64,000 bases of DNA from Infirmifilum lucidum (GTDB taxonomy: Archaea > Thermoproteota > Thermoprotei > Thermofilales > Thermofilaceae). The notes under the pieces are model-generated. The model did no database searches. It saw nothing but the letters and a program-made list of their open reading frames with translations, and was not told where the DNA came from. The translations under genes were made by a program, and so were the position numbers. The stretch is taken from the NCBI RefSeq assembly GCF_014876775.1, contig NZ_CP062310.1, positions 1,093,699 to 1,157,698 of the forward strand, given 5' to 3'. This document shows positions 1 to 9,924 of the stretch, one piece after another; positions within the stretch are counted from its first letter, which is position 1; each line of letters begins with the position of its first letter.

Positions 1-2290
1 CTTTAGAGCTGCGTTTAGACAGCTTGTACGCGAGATGACGTACTCTCTAGAACGTCACATGACGAAGGGTCGCGAGATAAACTTGATAAGTATTGTTAGG
101 CCGGACATAATTACAGACAAGCTGAAACACGCCCTAGCCACCGGCAATTGGGTTGGCGGGAGGACAGGCGTCAGCCAGATTCTCGACAGAACAAACTACC
201 TCTCGACACTCTCCCATCTGAGGAGAGTCGTGTCGCCTCTCTCTAGAACCCAGCCCCACTTTGAAGCACGTGAACTGCACCCCACGCAGTGGGGCAGGCT
301 ATGTCCAGTAGAGTCGCCTGAGGGACAGAACTGTGGCCTTGTAAAGAATTTAGCCCTTCTGGCCACTCTCTCAAACGGCTACGATGAAAAAGAGGTTTAT
401 GACCTCTTAGTTTCCCGGCTAAATGTCGTCCCACTGGAGAGAGCCTTGGGTGTAAACGTCAAGGGAGCGCGCGTGTACCTTAACGGGCGGCTAATTGGTT
501 TCGTGGAGGATGGCGATTTACTCGTATCAACCCTGAGGAATCTGAGGAGACAGGGGAGAATTAGTCACGAGATAAATGTGGCGATTTACAAGAGAGGGGA
601 TATACAGGAGGTTTATGTGAACTGTGATGCTGGGAGGATTAGGAGGCCGCTTATTGTTGTGGAGAATGGGGAGCCCAAGCTCAGGCCACAGCATATAAGG
701 ATGCTTCGCGAAGGTATTTGGACGTGGAGCGACCTGATCCAGAACGGTATTGTAGAATACTTAGATGCAGAAGAAGAGGAGAACGCGTTAATAGCAGATT
801 CCCCAGAAAAGTTAACTCCTAGACATACACACCTCGAAATACACCCTGCAGCCATCCTAGGGGTTATAGCAATGACCATACCATTCATTGAGTACAACCA
901 GTCTCCCAGGAACTCATACCAAGCGGCTATGGCTAAACAGTCTCTCGGGATACCTGCCCTAAACTACAGGCTTCGTATGGATCCTAGAATGCATGTAATG
1001 TATTATCCCCAGAAACCACTAGTAAAGACCAAGATTTATGACCTGCTACCAATAGACAACCTGCCCTACGGAACGAACATGGTTGTAGCTGTTCTAACAG
1101 GCGGAGGTTATAACATCCAAGACGCTGTGATAATAAACAAGGCAGCTGTAGAGCGCGGGATGACGCGCTCGGTATTCTTCCGCACATACGAGGCTGATGA
1201 ACGTAGATATCCCGGCGGTATGGAGGATAGGTTTGAGAAACCTAAACCTGAGCAAGAGCTCTTAGACCTTAAACCCATCGAAGCCTACGATGCTCTCGAT
1301 GAATTGGATGGCATTGCACACGTGGAGAGCGAACTCAAAGGCGGACAGGTGGTAATAGGTAGGACAAGCCCACCGAGATTCTACACCGGAACATATGAGC
1401 CTAGAATTCTAACCAAGAGGAAGGACACTTCGATTACTCTGAGGCATGGTGAACGGGGGATAGTAGATCGAGTGTTGATAATGGAGAGCCCTGAGGGCGT
1501 GAAGCTCGTGAAAGTAAGAGTAAGGGATTTGAGACCCACTGAGATAGGCGATAAATTCGCTTCGAGGCATGGGCAGAAGGGCGTGGTAGGTCTTCTAGTC
1601 TCCCAGGAAGACATGCCCTTCACCGAGGATGGGATTACGCCCGACCTCATAATAAACCCGCATGCTATACCTTCACGGATGACTGTTGGCCAATTACTAG
1701 AGACGATAACTGGAAAGGCTGCAGCTCTCTCGGGTAGGCGCATTGATGCAACAGCCTTTGAGGCTCCAAGCCTTGACGAGATACGAGAGATTTTGAGGAG
1801 CTATGGTTTCAGGAGCGACGGGAAAGAAGTCCTGTATAATGGAGTAACTGGCGAGAAGTTGGAAGCCGAGATATTTATAGGAGTAGTATTCTACGAGAAG
1901 TTACACCACCTAGTAGCAGACAAAATGCATGCGCGTGCACGTGGTAGGGTTCAGATACTAACCAGGCAACCCACAGAGGGTAGAGCCCGTGAAGGTGGTC
2001 TTAGGTTTGGTGAAATGGAGAAGGACTGCCTGGTGGGTCATGGAGCCGCACTATTGTTGCGTGAGCGCCTTCTAGAGAGTTCTGACAGGACTACCATATG
2101 GGTTTGCGAAAACTGTGGCTTCGTGGGATGGTATGATGCTAGGAGGAATATGCCTGTGTGCCCAGTCTGCGGTGAAAAGGGGAGGCTACACCCAGTTGAA
2201 GTTTCATACGCGTTCAAGCTTCTTCTCCAAGAGCTAACGGGTTTAGGGATAGCGGTTCGCCTCATTCTCAAGGATAAAATAACGGCATGA
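1..2290 (+). CDS. rpoB: DNA-directed RNA polymerase subunit B (3' part, cut by window start)
   Basis: Large catalytic subunit of archaeal RNA polymerase. The reading frame is open from base 2, before the first Met at base 35, so the gene begins outside the window; about 763 C-terminal residues are present out of the roughly 1,120 usual for archaeal B. Visible hallmarks are the GDKFASRHGQKG segment (about bases 1547-1582), which lines the active centre, and a C-terminal zinc ribbon with CxxC pairs near bases 2105-2172. The B subunit is not split in the part seen. It is followed after 11 bases by rpoA1 behind a strong GGTGGTG ribosome-binding site, so the polymerase genes form one operon. Confidence 0.97.
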   Translation, partial: FRAAFRQLVREMTYSLERHMTKGREINLISIVRPDIITDKLKHALATGNWVGGRTGVSQILDRTNYLSTLSHLRRVVSPLSRTQPHFEARELHPTQWGRLCPVESPEGQNCGLVKNLALLATLSNGYDEKEVYDLLVSRLNVVPLERALGVNVKGARVYLNGRLIGFVEDGDLLVSTLRNLRRQGRISHEINVAIYKRGDIQEVYVNCDAGRIRRPLIVVENGEPKLRPQHIRMLREGIWTWSDLIQNGIVEYLDAEEEENALIADSPEKLTPRHTHLEIHPAAILGVIAMTIPFIEYNQSPRNSYQAAMAKQSLGIPALNYRLRMDPRMHVMYYPQKPLVKTKIYDLLPIDNLPYGTNMVVAVLTGGGYNIQDAVIINKAAVERGMTRSVFFRTYEADERRYPGGMEDRFEKPKPEQELLDLKPIEAYDALDELDGIAHVESELKGGQVVIGRTSPPRFYTGTYEPRILTKRKDTSITLRHGERGIVDRVLIMESPEGVKLVKVRVRDLRPTEIGDKFASRHGQKGVVGLLVSQEDMPFTEDGITPDLIINPHAIPSRMTVGQLLETITGKAAALSGRRIDATAFEAPSLDEIREILRSYGFRSDGKEVLYNGVTGEKLEAEIFIGVVFYEKLHHLVADKMHARARGRVQILTRQPTEGRAREGGLRFGEMEKDCLVGHGAALLLRERLLESSDRTTIWVCENCGFVGWYDARRNMPVCPVCGEKGRLHPVEVSYAFKLLLQELTGLGIAVRLILKDKITA

Positions 2291-2301
2291 GGTGGTGGTA
2301 G

Positions 2302-4953
2302 ATGAGCGCATCTAAAGTTGTGGCTGGAGTAAAATTCGGTATACTATCACCTGACCTAATTAGGAAGCTCGCTGTAATGCGTATTGAAACTTCCGAGTTG
2401 TACGACGAGGAGGGTTTTCCGATACCTGGAGGACTAATGGATAGAAGATTGGGGTCGATTGAACCAGGTACAGTATGCCAGACTTGTGGGAACAGAGCCG
2501 TCAATTGCCCTGGACACTTCGGCTACATAGAACTAGCCAGGCCAGTTATTCACCCGGAGTTTGCACCGTATATAGCCAGCATTTTAAAGGCTACGTGCAG
2601 GCACTGTGGCAGAGTAAAGATACCCCAGGAGAAAATAGAGATTTGGAAGAAGAGAATGAATACTGTTGCAAAACACTGGCCCTCGCTGAGGTATAAGTAC
2701 GCGCAGGCCGTAATGAAGGAAGCGGCAAAAGCGCAGAAGTGCCCTCACTGCGGTAGAGTCCAGTACAAGATTAAGCTAGAGAAGCCCTACACGTTTTACG
2801 AAGAGCGAGAAGGCGGCTTAATCAAACTTACACCTCTGGAAGTAAGAGAACGTCTCGAGAGGATCCCCGACGAAGACCTAGAGATCCTGGGGCTAGACCC
2901 AAAGGAAGCGAGACCCGAATGGATGGTCTTAAGAGTCCTACCAGTTGTCCCCCCGTCTGTCAGGCCCTCAATAACTCTTGAGTCGGGAGATAGATCTGAA
3001 GACGATCTTACTCACAAGCTTGTAGACATCGTGCGGGTTAACCAGAGGTTAAAGGAGAGCATTGAAACCGGCTCTCCACCCCTAATCATCGAAGATCTCT
3101 GGGGACTCCTGCAGTACCACGTTGCAACGTATTTCAACAACGAATTGCCCGCGAACCCCCCAGCTAAGCATAGATCTGGACGCCCGCTAAGGACACTGGC
3201 GCAGAGACTGAAGGGGAAGGAGGGCCGCTTTAGAGGCAGTCTAGCGGGCAAGCGCGTAGACTTCTCAGCGAGGACGGTTATATCTCCAGACCCGAACCTC
3301 AGTATAAACGAGGTAGGCGTCCCAATAGAGATCGCGAAAATACTCACTGTTCCCGAGAAAGTCACTCCGTGGAACATCGAGAAGTTGAAGAAACTTGTAA
3401 TAAATGGCCCGGAGACTTGGCCCGGGGCCAACTACATAATCCGGCCCGATGGGTCAAGGATAGACCTACGTTACGCTAAATATAGGGAGGAGATCGCGCA
3501 GTCGCTGAAGCCAGGCTATATTGTCGAGAGGCACCTACAAGATGGCGACATTGTCCTGTTCAACAGACAGCCGTCTCTACACAGAATGTCGATAATGGCG
3601 CACGTCGTAAAAGTTCTACCCTATAAGACCTTCAGGCTAAACCTCTTGGTGACGATTCCATACAACGCTGACTTCGATGGCGACGAGATGAACTTGCACG
3701 TCCCACAGAACGAGGAGGCGCAAGCAGAAGCGCGAACCCTAATGCTGGTGCAGGAGCACATAATGACGCCTAGATACGGTGCCCCAATAGTAGGTGCAAT
3801 ACACGACTACATAACCGGAGCATACCTCTTAACCAGGAAGGACGCCATTTTCGACAAGCACAAGGCGTTATTACTCTTGTACAGTGCTAACTATAAAGGG
3901 CCACTACCCGAGCCGGCCATCCTAAAGCCTGGCCCTTACTGGACGGGAAAGCAACTTGTAAGTCTCTTCCTTCCAAGCGACATGGACTATATCGGTAGAG
4001 CTACTGTGGCTCCAGCATCGGGTAAATGTGATCAAGAGTATTGCGAGAATGATGGCTTCATACTGATAAAAAAGGGCAAATTACTGCTAGGTGTCTTTGA
4101 CAAACAGGCTGTAGGAGCAGAAAAACACGGAACCGTGCTTCATGAGATTGTCCGCGAGTACGGTGTTGAGAAAGCTAAGGAGCTCATGGATGGGCTCTTC
4201 AAGATGTTTGTTGTCTACCTAGACATGCACGGTTTTACGATGGGTGTAGATAGCGTCGAGATACCACTTGAAGCAGAGAGCGAGATTAGGAAGGTCTTGC
4301 AAGACGCGGAGGAAAGGGTTCTTAATCTAATAGAACAGTACAGAAGAGGCGAGCTGCAACCCATGCCAGGGAAAACTAGGAAAGAGACGCTTGAGGATCT
4401 GATAATGAACGTGCTAGCTGAGGCTAGAAGTAGAGCAGGCGAGGTAGCTGGAGCATTTCTAGGAATGAAGAACCATGCAGTCATAATGGCAAAAACTGGG
4501 GCGAGAGGTAGCATGCTAAACCTCACACAGATGGCTGCAACCGTAGGGCAACAATCGGTTAGGGGTAAAAGGATAGAACGCGGGTATACCGAGCGGACGC
4601 TCCCGTACTTCGATAAGGGTGATCTATCGCCTCTCTCTAAAGGTTATGTGTACAGCAGCTTTAGGAAGGGGCTTTCACCGGTAGAGTTCTTCTTCCACGC
4701 GATATCTGGTAGGGAGGGTCTAGTAGATACTGCCGTTAGGACTGCCCAGAGCGGATACATGTACAGGCGCCTGCAGAGTGCGATACAGGACTTTTACGTG
4801 GCGTACGACGGAACAGTACGCAACAGTGAGGGGATAGTGATTCAATTCCGGTATGGAGAGGACGGAGTAGACCCGGCCAGGAGTGATCACGGCAAGCCCG
4901 TTGATGTTGAAAAACTAGTTAAGAGGGTGGTCGCACTCAGGGGTGAAGTGTAG
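2302..4953 (+). CDS. rpoA1: DNA-directed RNA polymerase subunit A'
   Basis: N-terminal two thirds of the largest RNA polymerase subunit, 883 residues, the usual archaeal size. The N-terminal zinc-binding region has CxxC and CxxH elements near residues 59-72, and a second pair of CxxC motifs follows at about residues 99-150. The absolutely conserved NADFDGD motif, which holds the catalytic magnesium ion, lies at residues 455-461. The ATG at 2302 has a GGTGGTG ribosome-binding site just after the rpoB stop. The stop codon TAG shares its G with the GTG start of rpoA2, consistent with translational coupling of the two halves of the split subunit. Confidence 0.98.
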   Translation: MSASKVVAGVKFGILSPDLIRKLAVMRIETSELYDEEGFPIPGGLMDRRLGSIEPGTVCQTCGNRAVNCPGHFGYIELARPVIHPEFAPYIASILKATCRHCGRVKIPQEKIEIWKKRMNTVAKHWPSLRYKYAQAVMKEAAKAQKCPHCGRVQYKIKLEKPYTFYEEREGGLIKLTPLEVRERLERIPDEDLEILGLDPKEARPEWMVLRVLPVVPPSVRPSITLESGDRSEDDLTHKLVDIVRVNQRLKESIETGSPPLIIEDLWGLLQYHVATYFNNELPANPPAKHRSGRPLRTLAQRLKGKEGRFRGSLAGKRVDFSARTVISPDPNLSINEVGVPIEIAKILTVPEKVTPWNIEKLKKLVINGPETWPGANYIIRPDGSRIDLRYAKYREEIAQSLKPGYIVERHLQDGDIVLFNRQPSLHRMSIMAHVVKVLPYKTFRLNLLVTIPYNADFDGDEMNLHVPQNEEAQAEARTLMLVQEHIMTPRYGAPIVGAIHDYITGAYLLTRKDAIFDKHKALLLLYSANYKGPLPEPAILKPGPYWTGKQLVSLFLPSDMDYIGRATVAPASGKCDQEYCENDGFILIKKGKLLLGVFDKQAVGAEKHGTVLHEIVREYGVEKAKELMDGLFKMFVVYLDMHGFTMGVDSVEIPLEAESEIRKVLQDAEERVLNLIEQYRRGELQPMPGKTRKETLEDLIMNVLAEARSRAGEVAGAFLGMKNHAVIMAKTGARGSMLNLTQMAATVGQQSVRGKRIERGYTERTLPYFDKGDLSPLSKGYVYSSFRKGLSPVEFFFHAISGREGLVDTAVRTAQSGYMYRRLQSAIQDFYVAYDGTVRNSEGIVIQFRYGEDGVDPARSDHGKPVDVEKLVKRVVALRGEV

Positions 4954-6170
4954 TGAGGGAGCCTATATCTGAGGATGAGCTTTGGAGCGAGATCGAGAAA
5001 TACCACGACACCCTCCCATACTCGTTACGCCGGGAGCTGTTCGAGAAGATAAGACAGTATGGGCTTAGCCGTGAAGAGGCTCTTGCCGTTATACAAGAGG
5101 CCATTAGGAGGTACCTTTCGAGCCTTGTTGCCCCTGGAGAAGCAGTTGGGATGGTTGCTGCCCAATCCATTGGAGAGCCTGCTACGCAGATGACTCTAAG
5201 AACTTTCCACTTCGCCGGTGTCCGAGAACTCAATGTTACACTAGGGCTACCGAGGCTGATCGAGATAGTAGATCTACGACGAGAACCCTCTACTCCTCTT
5301 ATGGAGATATACCTTGAACCTGAGATAGCCAAGAATGAACAAGAGGCGCTACGGCTTGCGAGGGAAATAGAGCTGACAACCGTAGAGACTCTTTGCAAGA
5401 GTATTGTAATGGATTACTATGAGAAAAGCATCATCCTAGAACTCGACCCGGAAATGCTAGAGAACAGGGATGTTACTGTTGATGACGTTGTAAAGGCTCT
5501 AAGCAAGGTAAAAGGCAAGAAGGGCAGAATTGAAGTCTCGGAGGACGGGTATACGATAACATTCTACACGGGGCTAGAGGATCTCATCAAATTCCGGCGT
5601 ATGTATGATAGAGTCCTCAACTTGAGGGTTAAAGGCATAAAAGGCATAAGGCATGCTATAGTCAAGCCCATTAGGGACGAGAATGGAAGCTTAAAAGAAT
5701 ACGTCATTCTAACGGAGGGAAGCAACTTCCAGGCCGTCCTTTCACTTGAAGGGGTTGACGCCAGGAGAACGAGGACAAACAATGTTATCGAGATATACGA
5801 AGTTCTCGGAATAGAGGCTGCCCGTGCCGCGATAATAAACGAGATAAAGAAAGTTCTAGACGAGCACGGCCTAGACGTCGACTATCGCCACATCCTAATG
5901 GTCGCCGACGCCATGACGTACACCGGGAAGGTACGCCAAGTAGGGCGCCACGGTGTAGCCGGAGAAAAGGGAAGCATACTGGCGCGTGCAAGCTTCGAAG
6001 TCACGGTCAAGAACCTCGTCGAGGCGGCCATGAGAGGGGAGGTGGACGAGCTCAAAGGAGTAATAGAAAACGTTATAATTGAAAGCAAGCCTATCCCGAT
6101 TGGCACTGGAGCTGTTAAGCTTAAAATGAGGTACTCAGAATTTAGTAAGGATGAGGGTGGAAATAAATGA
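4953..6170 (+). CDS. rpoA2: DNA-directed RNA polymerase subunit A''
   Basis: C-terminal third of the largest RNA polymerase subunit, 405 residues. The conserved trigger-loop region is seen near residues 65-90 ([19 protein letters not shown]). The C-terminal portion carries the [12 protein letters not shown] segment typical of archaeal A''. The GTG start overlaps the rpoA1 stop by one base (TAGTG). The stop overlaps the start of L30e as ATGA. Split A'/A'' is general in archaea. Nothing is missing compared with the family. Confidence 0.97.
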   Translation: MREPISEDELWSEIEKYHDTLPYSLRRELFEKIRQYGLSREEALAVIQEAIRRYLSSLVAPGEAVGMVAAQSIGEPATQMTLRTFHFAGVRELNVTLGLPRLIEIVDLRREPSTPLMEIYLEPEIAKNEQEALRLAREIELTTVETLCKSIVMDYYEKSIILELDPEMLENRDVTVDDVVKALSKVKGKKGRIEVSEDGYTITFYTGLEDLIKFRRMYDRVLNLRVKGIKGIRHAIVKPIRDENGSLKEYVILTEGSNFQAVLSLEGVDARRTRTNNVIEIYEVLGIEAARAAIINEIKKVLDEHGLDVDYRHILMVADAMTYTGKVRQVGRHGVAGEKGSILARASFEVTVKNLVEAAMRGEVDELKGVIENVIIESKPIPIGTGAVKLKMRYSEFSKDEGGNK

Positions 6171-6481
6171 GTAGTGCTGATTTCGTGAGAGAGTTGCAGA
6201 CAGCCCTGAAAACTGGGAAGGCCACGCTAGGGTATCGGAGCACTTTGAAGGCAGTAGTAAGCGGCAGAGCCAAACTGGTAGTACTGGCGCGGAATGCCCC
6301 AGCAGTCATCTCGGAGGAAATAAAATATTACGCTTCTCTGGCTCAAATACCCGTCTATGTCTTCAATGGGAGTAGTCGCGAGCTTGGCGCTGCTTGCAAC
6401 AAGCCTTTCCTCGTATCCTCAATAGCGATAATCGACCCCGGTGAAAGTAACATCTTGCTGTACGCACAGGGAGCCACATGA
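6167..6481 (+). CDS. rpl30e: Ribosomal protein L30e
   Basis: Protein of the L7Ae/L30e RNA-binding fold, 104 residues, in its usual archaeal place between rpoA2 and nusA. The N-terminal [13 protein letters not shown] segment and the central alpha/beta core with ARNAP are typical of L30e. L30e can bind kink-turn RNA, but in archaea its normal role is in the large ribosomal subunit. The ATG overlaps the rpoA2 stop (ATGA), with GGGTGG upstream as ribosome-binding site, and its own stop overlaps the next start in the same way, so the genes are translationally coupled. Confidence 0.94.
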   Translation: MSSADFVRELQTALKTGKATLGYRSTLKAVVSGRAKLVVLARNAPAVISEEIKYYASLAQIPVYVFNGSSRELGAACNKPFLVSSIAIIDPGESNILLYAQGAT

Positions 6482-6933
6482 GCTCAAGTACAAGCAACAG
6501 AAGGCTTACCAACGAAGAACTTCAAATGATGAGCCTCTTTGAGCAGGTAACAAACATTCCCCCCAAGGACTGTATTCTAGATCCTCAATTTAATAGGTTA
6601 ATCTTTGTTGTGGATAAGGGCCTTGCAGGCCTCGCTGTAGGTAGAAGTGGCACGAAAGTGCGCATACTAAGGGAGATGTTTAAACGCGACGTCGAGATAG
6701 TCGAGGACGGTCAGAGCATTGAGGAGCTAACAAGGAACACTCTGTACCCTGCAAGAGTCGTAGATGTGTCCGTTAAGAACGAGGGGGGCAGAAAAGTCGT
6801 GGTCGCTTCTGTTCCGCGCGATCAGATCGGGCTCGCCATAGGTAGGAACGGTAGGAATGCCGCTAGGGCGAAGCTCCTACTATCCCGGTATTTTGGTGTG
6901 ACAGACCTTCGGATAGTTAACTTTGAGTCTTGA
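6478..6933 (+). CDS. nusA: NusA-like KH-domain transcription factor
   Basis: Archaeal NusA homologue, 151 residues. It consists only of the two KH RNA-binding domains and lacks the N-terminal polymerase-binding and S1 domains of bacterial NusA, which is normal for archaea. The KH signatures are seen twice: GLAVGRSGTKVRILRE near residues 52-67 and GLAIGRNGRNAARAK near residues 119-133. It probably acts in transcript elongation, termination or rRNA synthesis. It overlaps L30e by four bases (ATGA) and ends the polymerase operon; a separate TATA box precedes S12. Confidence 0.93.
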   Translation: MSSSTSNRRLTNEELQMMSLFEQVTNIPPKDCILDPQFNRLIFVVDKGLAGLAVGRSGTKVRILREMFKRDVEIVEDGQSIEELTRNTLYPARVVDVSVKNEGGRKVVVASVPRDQIGLAIGRNGRNAARAKLLLSRYFGVTDLRIVNFES

Positions 6934-6945
6934 TGGCCAAGCCTA

Positions 6946-6984
6946 AAAGTTTTTAAATAGGGATTTACAATACGTGAGGGAGTA
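6946..6984 (+). promoter_or_regulatory. Promoter of S12-rpoD operon
   Basis: A BRE/TATA-like stretch (AAAAGTTTTTAAATAG, core 6950-6958) lies about 26-30 bases upstream of the S12 ATG at 6984, and GTGAGGG directly precedes the start as a ribosome-binding site. The leader would be only a few bases long. Confidence 0.6.
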
Positions 6985-7427
6985 TGCCTGGGAGTAAGTC
7001 ACCTAGAGGCATGTTTGCTGCAAGAAAGCTTGAACTAAAGAGGAAAAAATTCCGGTGGAGTGACTTAGAGTACAAGCGAAGAGTACTGCAGCTGAAGAAG
7101 AAAGTTGACCCGCTAGAAGGCGCCCCCATGGCGAGGGGGATAGTGATAGAGAAAGTCGGGATTGAAAGTAGACAGCCAAATAGTGCTGTGAGGAAATGTG
7201 TAAGAGTACAGTTAATTAAAAATGGTAAAGTCGTCACCGCCTTCCTCCCCGGTGACGGTGCCTTGCTGTTCGTCAACGAGCACGACGAGGTAGTCATCGA
7301 GGGGATAGGCGGGCCCGAGGGAAGAGCTTACGGAGATTTGCCGGGTGTAAGGTGGAAAGTAATTAAAGTAAATGGCGTCTCTCTGAAGGAAATACTGCGA
7401 GGGCGGAAGCAGAAGCCTACGAGGTAG
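6984..7427 (+). CDS. rps12: Ribosomal protein S12 (uS12)
   Basis: Small-subunit decoding-centre protein, 147 residues, the archaeal/eukaryotic S23 type. It carries the conserved QPNSAVRK motif (about residues 58-65) and the [16 protein letters not shown] segment. It has its own TATA box and the GTGAGGG ribosome-binding site. Normally S12 is followed in archaea by S7, EF1-alpha and S10; here it is followed after four bases by RpoD, while S7 is about 9 kb away at 16577. This is a rearranged str-type cluster. Confidence 0.96.
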   Translation: MPGSKSPRGMFAARKLELKRKKFRWSDLEYKRRVLQLKKKVDPLEGAPMARGIVIEKVGIESRQPNSAVRKCVRVQLIKNGKVVTAFLPGDGALLFVNEHDEVVIEGIGGPEGRAYGDLPGVRWKVIKVNGVSLKEILRGRKQKPTR

Positions 7428-7431
7428 GTAT

Positions 7432-8328
7432 ATGACCTCTCCCTCTGCCCCACGCGTCATTGTCTTGGAGAGCAAGGGGAATACACTCACTCTGGTCTTT
7501 GAGGGTGTAACTCCAGCACTCGCTAACAGCATCCGGAGAGCCATTCTTTCCGAAGTCCCTACACTCGCTATTGATGAAGTCATCTTTGCGGCGAATACAA
7601 GTGCATTCTGGGACGAGATGATAGCACACAGGCTAGGCCTGATCCCGCTTAGGGTCGACAATGAACTCTACGACGCTCTGAGAGACTGCTACGAGAATCA
7701 TGGCAACGACTGCCAGGTAATTTTCTCATTGTCAGAAGAAGCTATAGAGCGACCCAAAACTGTTATGAGCGGGCACCTGCGCTTTGAAGGCATTGAGGGC
7801 GTTATTCCCTTTAAAGAAGGCTTGGCCATAGAACCCACCTCAAAGTACATACCAATTATCAAGCTTGCCAAGGGACAGCGTCTCTCCTTAACGGCAATTG
7901 CCAGAATGGGTGTCGGCAGAGAACACGCTAAGTGGCAACCTGTATCCGCAATCGGGTACAAATACAAACCTGTGGTAAATATTCTGAAGAGAGAGATTCC
8001 GGAGGATTTAGCTACCAAGTTGGTCAACACTTGCCCTCGGAGAGTTTTCGGGTACAGGGACGGTAAATTGGTAGTAATCAACGAGAATTCCTGCTCCCTC
8101 TGCCGCGAGTGCGCCGAGAAGTTTCCAGAAGTTGTTGACGTGAAGGGCGACCCCTCCACGATCATAATGACTATAGAATCACTGGGGGGCTTGCCTCCGA
8201 GTAGAATAGTTGATGTGGCCTTAGACGTTCTCATCGGGAAGCTGGAAAAGTTTCACTCTAAAGTATCGGAGGCTGTCAATGCCTACCTTGCACCTTCACT
8301 CAGAGAAGGCTCTGGGCAAAGTTTTTAA
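7432..8328 (+). CDS. rpoD: DNA-directed RNA polymerase subunit D (Fe-S type)
   Basis: Archaeal homologue of bacterial alpha and eukaryotic Rpb3, the assembly platform of RNA polymerase, 298 residues. N-terminal dimerisation domain with NSIRRAILSEVPTLA. The insertion domain keeps four cysteines, C201, C221, C224 and C227, in a ferredoxin-like arrangement; the 20-3-3 spacing equals that of the Sulfolobus D subunit, which holds an iron-sulfur cluster, so a cluster is likely here too. It lies between S12 and L18e rather than after S11, its usual partner. The S13-S4-S11 block is on the other strand at 30 kb. Confidence 0.96.
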   Translation: MTSPSAPRVIVLESKGNTLTLVFEGVTPALANSIRRAILSEVPTLAIDEVIFAANTSAFWDEMIAHRLGLIPLRVDNELYDALRDCYENHGNDCQVIFSLSEEAIERPKTVMSGHLRFEGIEGVIPFKEGLAIEPTSKYIPIIKLAKGQRLSLTAIARMGVGREHAKWQPVSAIGYKYKPVVNILKREIPEDLATKLVNTCPRRVFGYRDGKLVVINENSCSLCRECAEKFPEVVDVKGDPSTIIMTIESLGGLPPSRIVDVALDVLIGKLEKFHSKVSEAVNAYLAPSLREGSGQSF

Positions 8329-8360
8329 CCGAAGCTTGGGATGTAGAGCGGGGTTTCAAG
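8321..8360 (+). promoter_or_regulatory. Internal promoter before L18e
   Basis: GTTTTTAACC (8321-8330), inside the last codons of rpoD, is a good TATA element, with BRE-like purines before it. It would start transcription shortly before the L18e ATG at 8362. Confidence 0.45.
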
Positions 8361-8361
8361 T

Positions 8362-8721
8362 ATGCGGCAGACGATGTCTACGAACATCTACCTGAGGCGT
8401 CTGATACACACTCTGAAGAAGTATAGCAGGGAGTTCAAGGCACCAGTATGGCGAGACATTGCCGAGCGCCTCTCAAGACCTACCAGGAAGCGGGTAGAAG
8501 TCAACCTTAGCAGGATTAACAGGCATGCTAGGGATGGCGACGTGATAGTTGTTCCAGGGAAGGTTTTGGGGAGTGGTACCCTGTCCCGTAAGGTTACCGT
8601 TGCCGCCTGGCGTTTCTCGCGTAGTGCGTATGAGAAAATAAGGAAAGTCGGGGAGGCAATAACCATTGAGGAGCTTCTCAGGAGAAACCCCTCTGGGAGT
8701 AATGTGAAGATGATCACATAG
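8362..8721 (+). CDS. rpl18e: Ribosomal protein L18e
   Basis: Large-subunit protein of the L15/L18e fold, 119 residues, first gene of the usual archaeal run L18e-L13-S9-RpoN. The central VVPGKVLGSGTLSRKVTVAAWRFS segment is characteristic. A second in-frame ATG lies four codons downstream (8374), so the start could be either; the upstream one is within reach of the internal TATA box at 8321 and would give a nearly leaderless message. Confidence 0.94.
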   Translation: MRQTMSTNIYLRRLIHTLKKYSREFKAPVWRDIAERLSRPTRKRVEVNLSRINRHARDGDVIVVPGKVLGSGTLSRKVTVAAWRFSRSAYEKIRKVGEAITIEELLRRNPSGSNVKMIT

Positions 8722-8729
8722 GGGTGAGG

Positions 8730-9191
8730 GTGTTGAGCAACGTTGTTGTAATTGATGGAACTGGGCATGTTGCAGGTAGACTCGCAAGCGTAGTCGCAAA
8801 GAGGCTTCTGCGTGGCGAGAGTATCGTTGTAGTCAACGCTGAAAAAATAGTTGTAACAGGCAAGTCGGAGTCTATAATTGCCCATCATCTCAAGAGATGG
8901 GTCGAATGGAGGACATACTACAACCCTGAGAAGAGAGGGCCGAAATACCACAGAACGCCAGATAGGTTGTTCAAGAGAATGGTTCGCGGAATGCTACCTC
9001 GCGATAAGCCTAGAGGGCGTGAAGCATTAAAAAGGCTCAAAGTTTTCGTAGGTGTGCCCGAAGAGTACCGCAATGCACAATTAACAAGGATAGATGAAGC
9101 ACTGTTCAAGAACCCCTTCGTGTCCTACCTCACGCTTGGAGACATCTATACCAGATTATCGAATAGAGTTCTCGAGGGTGGCGAGAGATGA
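8730..9191 (+). CDS. rpl13: Ribosomal protein L13 (uL13)
   Basis: Large-subunit protein, about 153 residues. The N-terminal VVIDGTGHVAGRLASVVAK and the KRMVRGMLPRDKPRGREAL segments are typical of archaeal L13. Three weak start codons lie in a row in frame: GTG at 8724, GTG at 8730 and TTG at 8733. GGGGTGAGG (8721-8729) would serve as ribosome-binding site for the latter two, so I place the start at 8730, with 8733 as alternative. The stop overlaps the S9 start by four bases (ATGA). Confidence 0.93.
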   Translation: MLSNVVVIDGTGHVAGRLASVVAKRLLRGESIVVVNAEKIVVTGKSESIIAHHLKRWVEWRTYYNPEKRGPKYHRTPDRLFKRMVRGMLPRDKPRGREALKRLKVFVGVPEEYRNAQLTRIDEALFKNPFVSYLTLGDIYTRLSNRVLEGGER

Positions 9192-9586
9192 AGGTTGTTT
9201 TAGCGTCTGCGCGCAGGAAGACGGCGAGGGCTAGAGTTGTAGTTAAGGAGGGCAAGGGCAGGGTATTCATCAACGGCGTGCCTCTAGAGATATTAGAGCC
9301 TGAAGTTGTGAGACTGAAGATAATGGAGCCAATACTCCTTGCCGGCGACCTCGTAAAGAACATAGACATTCATGCTGAGGCCAGAGGGGGAGGCATCATG
9401 GGGCAAGCCTCAGCTATCAGAACAGCCATAGCCAGGGCTATACTGGAGTGGAGCGGGAGCGAGGAGCTGAAAAAACTATACCTCGCCTATGATAGACACC
9501 TGCTTGTAGAGGATCCGAGGCAGGCAGAGCCGAAAAAACCGCATGGAAGATCTGCACGCGCGAAGAGACAGAAGAGCTACCGCTAG
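9188..9586 (+). CDS. rps9: Ribosomal protein S9 (uS9)
   Basis: Small-subunit protein, 132 residues, whose C-terminal tail reaches towards the P-site tRNA. The [12 protein letters not shown] start, the [12 protein letters not shown] core and the basic C-terminus RAKRQKSYR are diagnostic. ATG overlaps the L13 stop. It ends convergently on rpoN: the palindrome CTAG (9583-9586) contains both stop codons. Confidence 0.96.
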   Translation: MKVVLASARRKTARARVVVKEGKGRVFINGVPLEILEPEVVRLKIMEPILLAGDLVKNIDIHAEARGGGIMGQASAIRTAIARAILEWSGSEELKKLYLAYDRHLLVEDPRQAEPKKPHGRSARAKRQKSYR

Positions 9587-9807
9587 GGCTTATAGGGTAG
9601 GTACAGTTCCTCTATAGTCCCGTACTCCAATATCTTGTCAACGAGATCAACATGGGAGAGAAACATTCTCCGGCAGCAGTAGCGTCTAATACCTAGCTCA
9701 TTGAGAACTTTTTCGGGGTCTTCTCCGCTCTGAACTCTAGTTGCGAACTCATGCCATTTATCACCAATTAAACTACCGCACGTGAAGCACCTGATGGGAA
9801 ATATCAT
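9583..9807 (-). CDS. rpoN: DNA-directed RNA polymerase subunit N
   Basis: Small zinc-binding polymerase subunit, homologue of Rpb10. It has the conserved FPIRCFTCG start and the unusual adjacent-cysteine motif RYCCRRM. A longer frame begins at GTG 9852, but the ATG at 9807 gives the canonical N-terminus (74 residues) and is preceded by AGGGTG as ribosome-binding site, so I use it; the TATA-like TTTAAATA (9866-9873 on this strand) then gives a leader of about 35 bases. In most archaea rpoN follows S9 on the same strand; here it is inverted and shares its stop with S9. Confidence 0.95.
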   Translation of the reverse strand: MIFPIRCFTCGSLIGDKWHEFATRVQSGEDPEKVLNELGIRRYCCRRMFLSHVDLVDKILEYGTIEELYLPYKP

Positions 9808-9924
9808 TCCTCTAACACCCTCTATCCATACACGCTGAGCTAGAAGTTTCACTAATTCGCCTATTTAAATGTATTTTCTTAATGCTCCCGAAAGCTAGAT
9901 ATTTAGGTACTGCTTGAGTATAGC

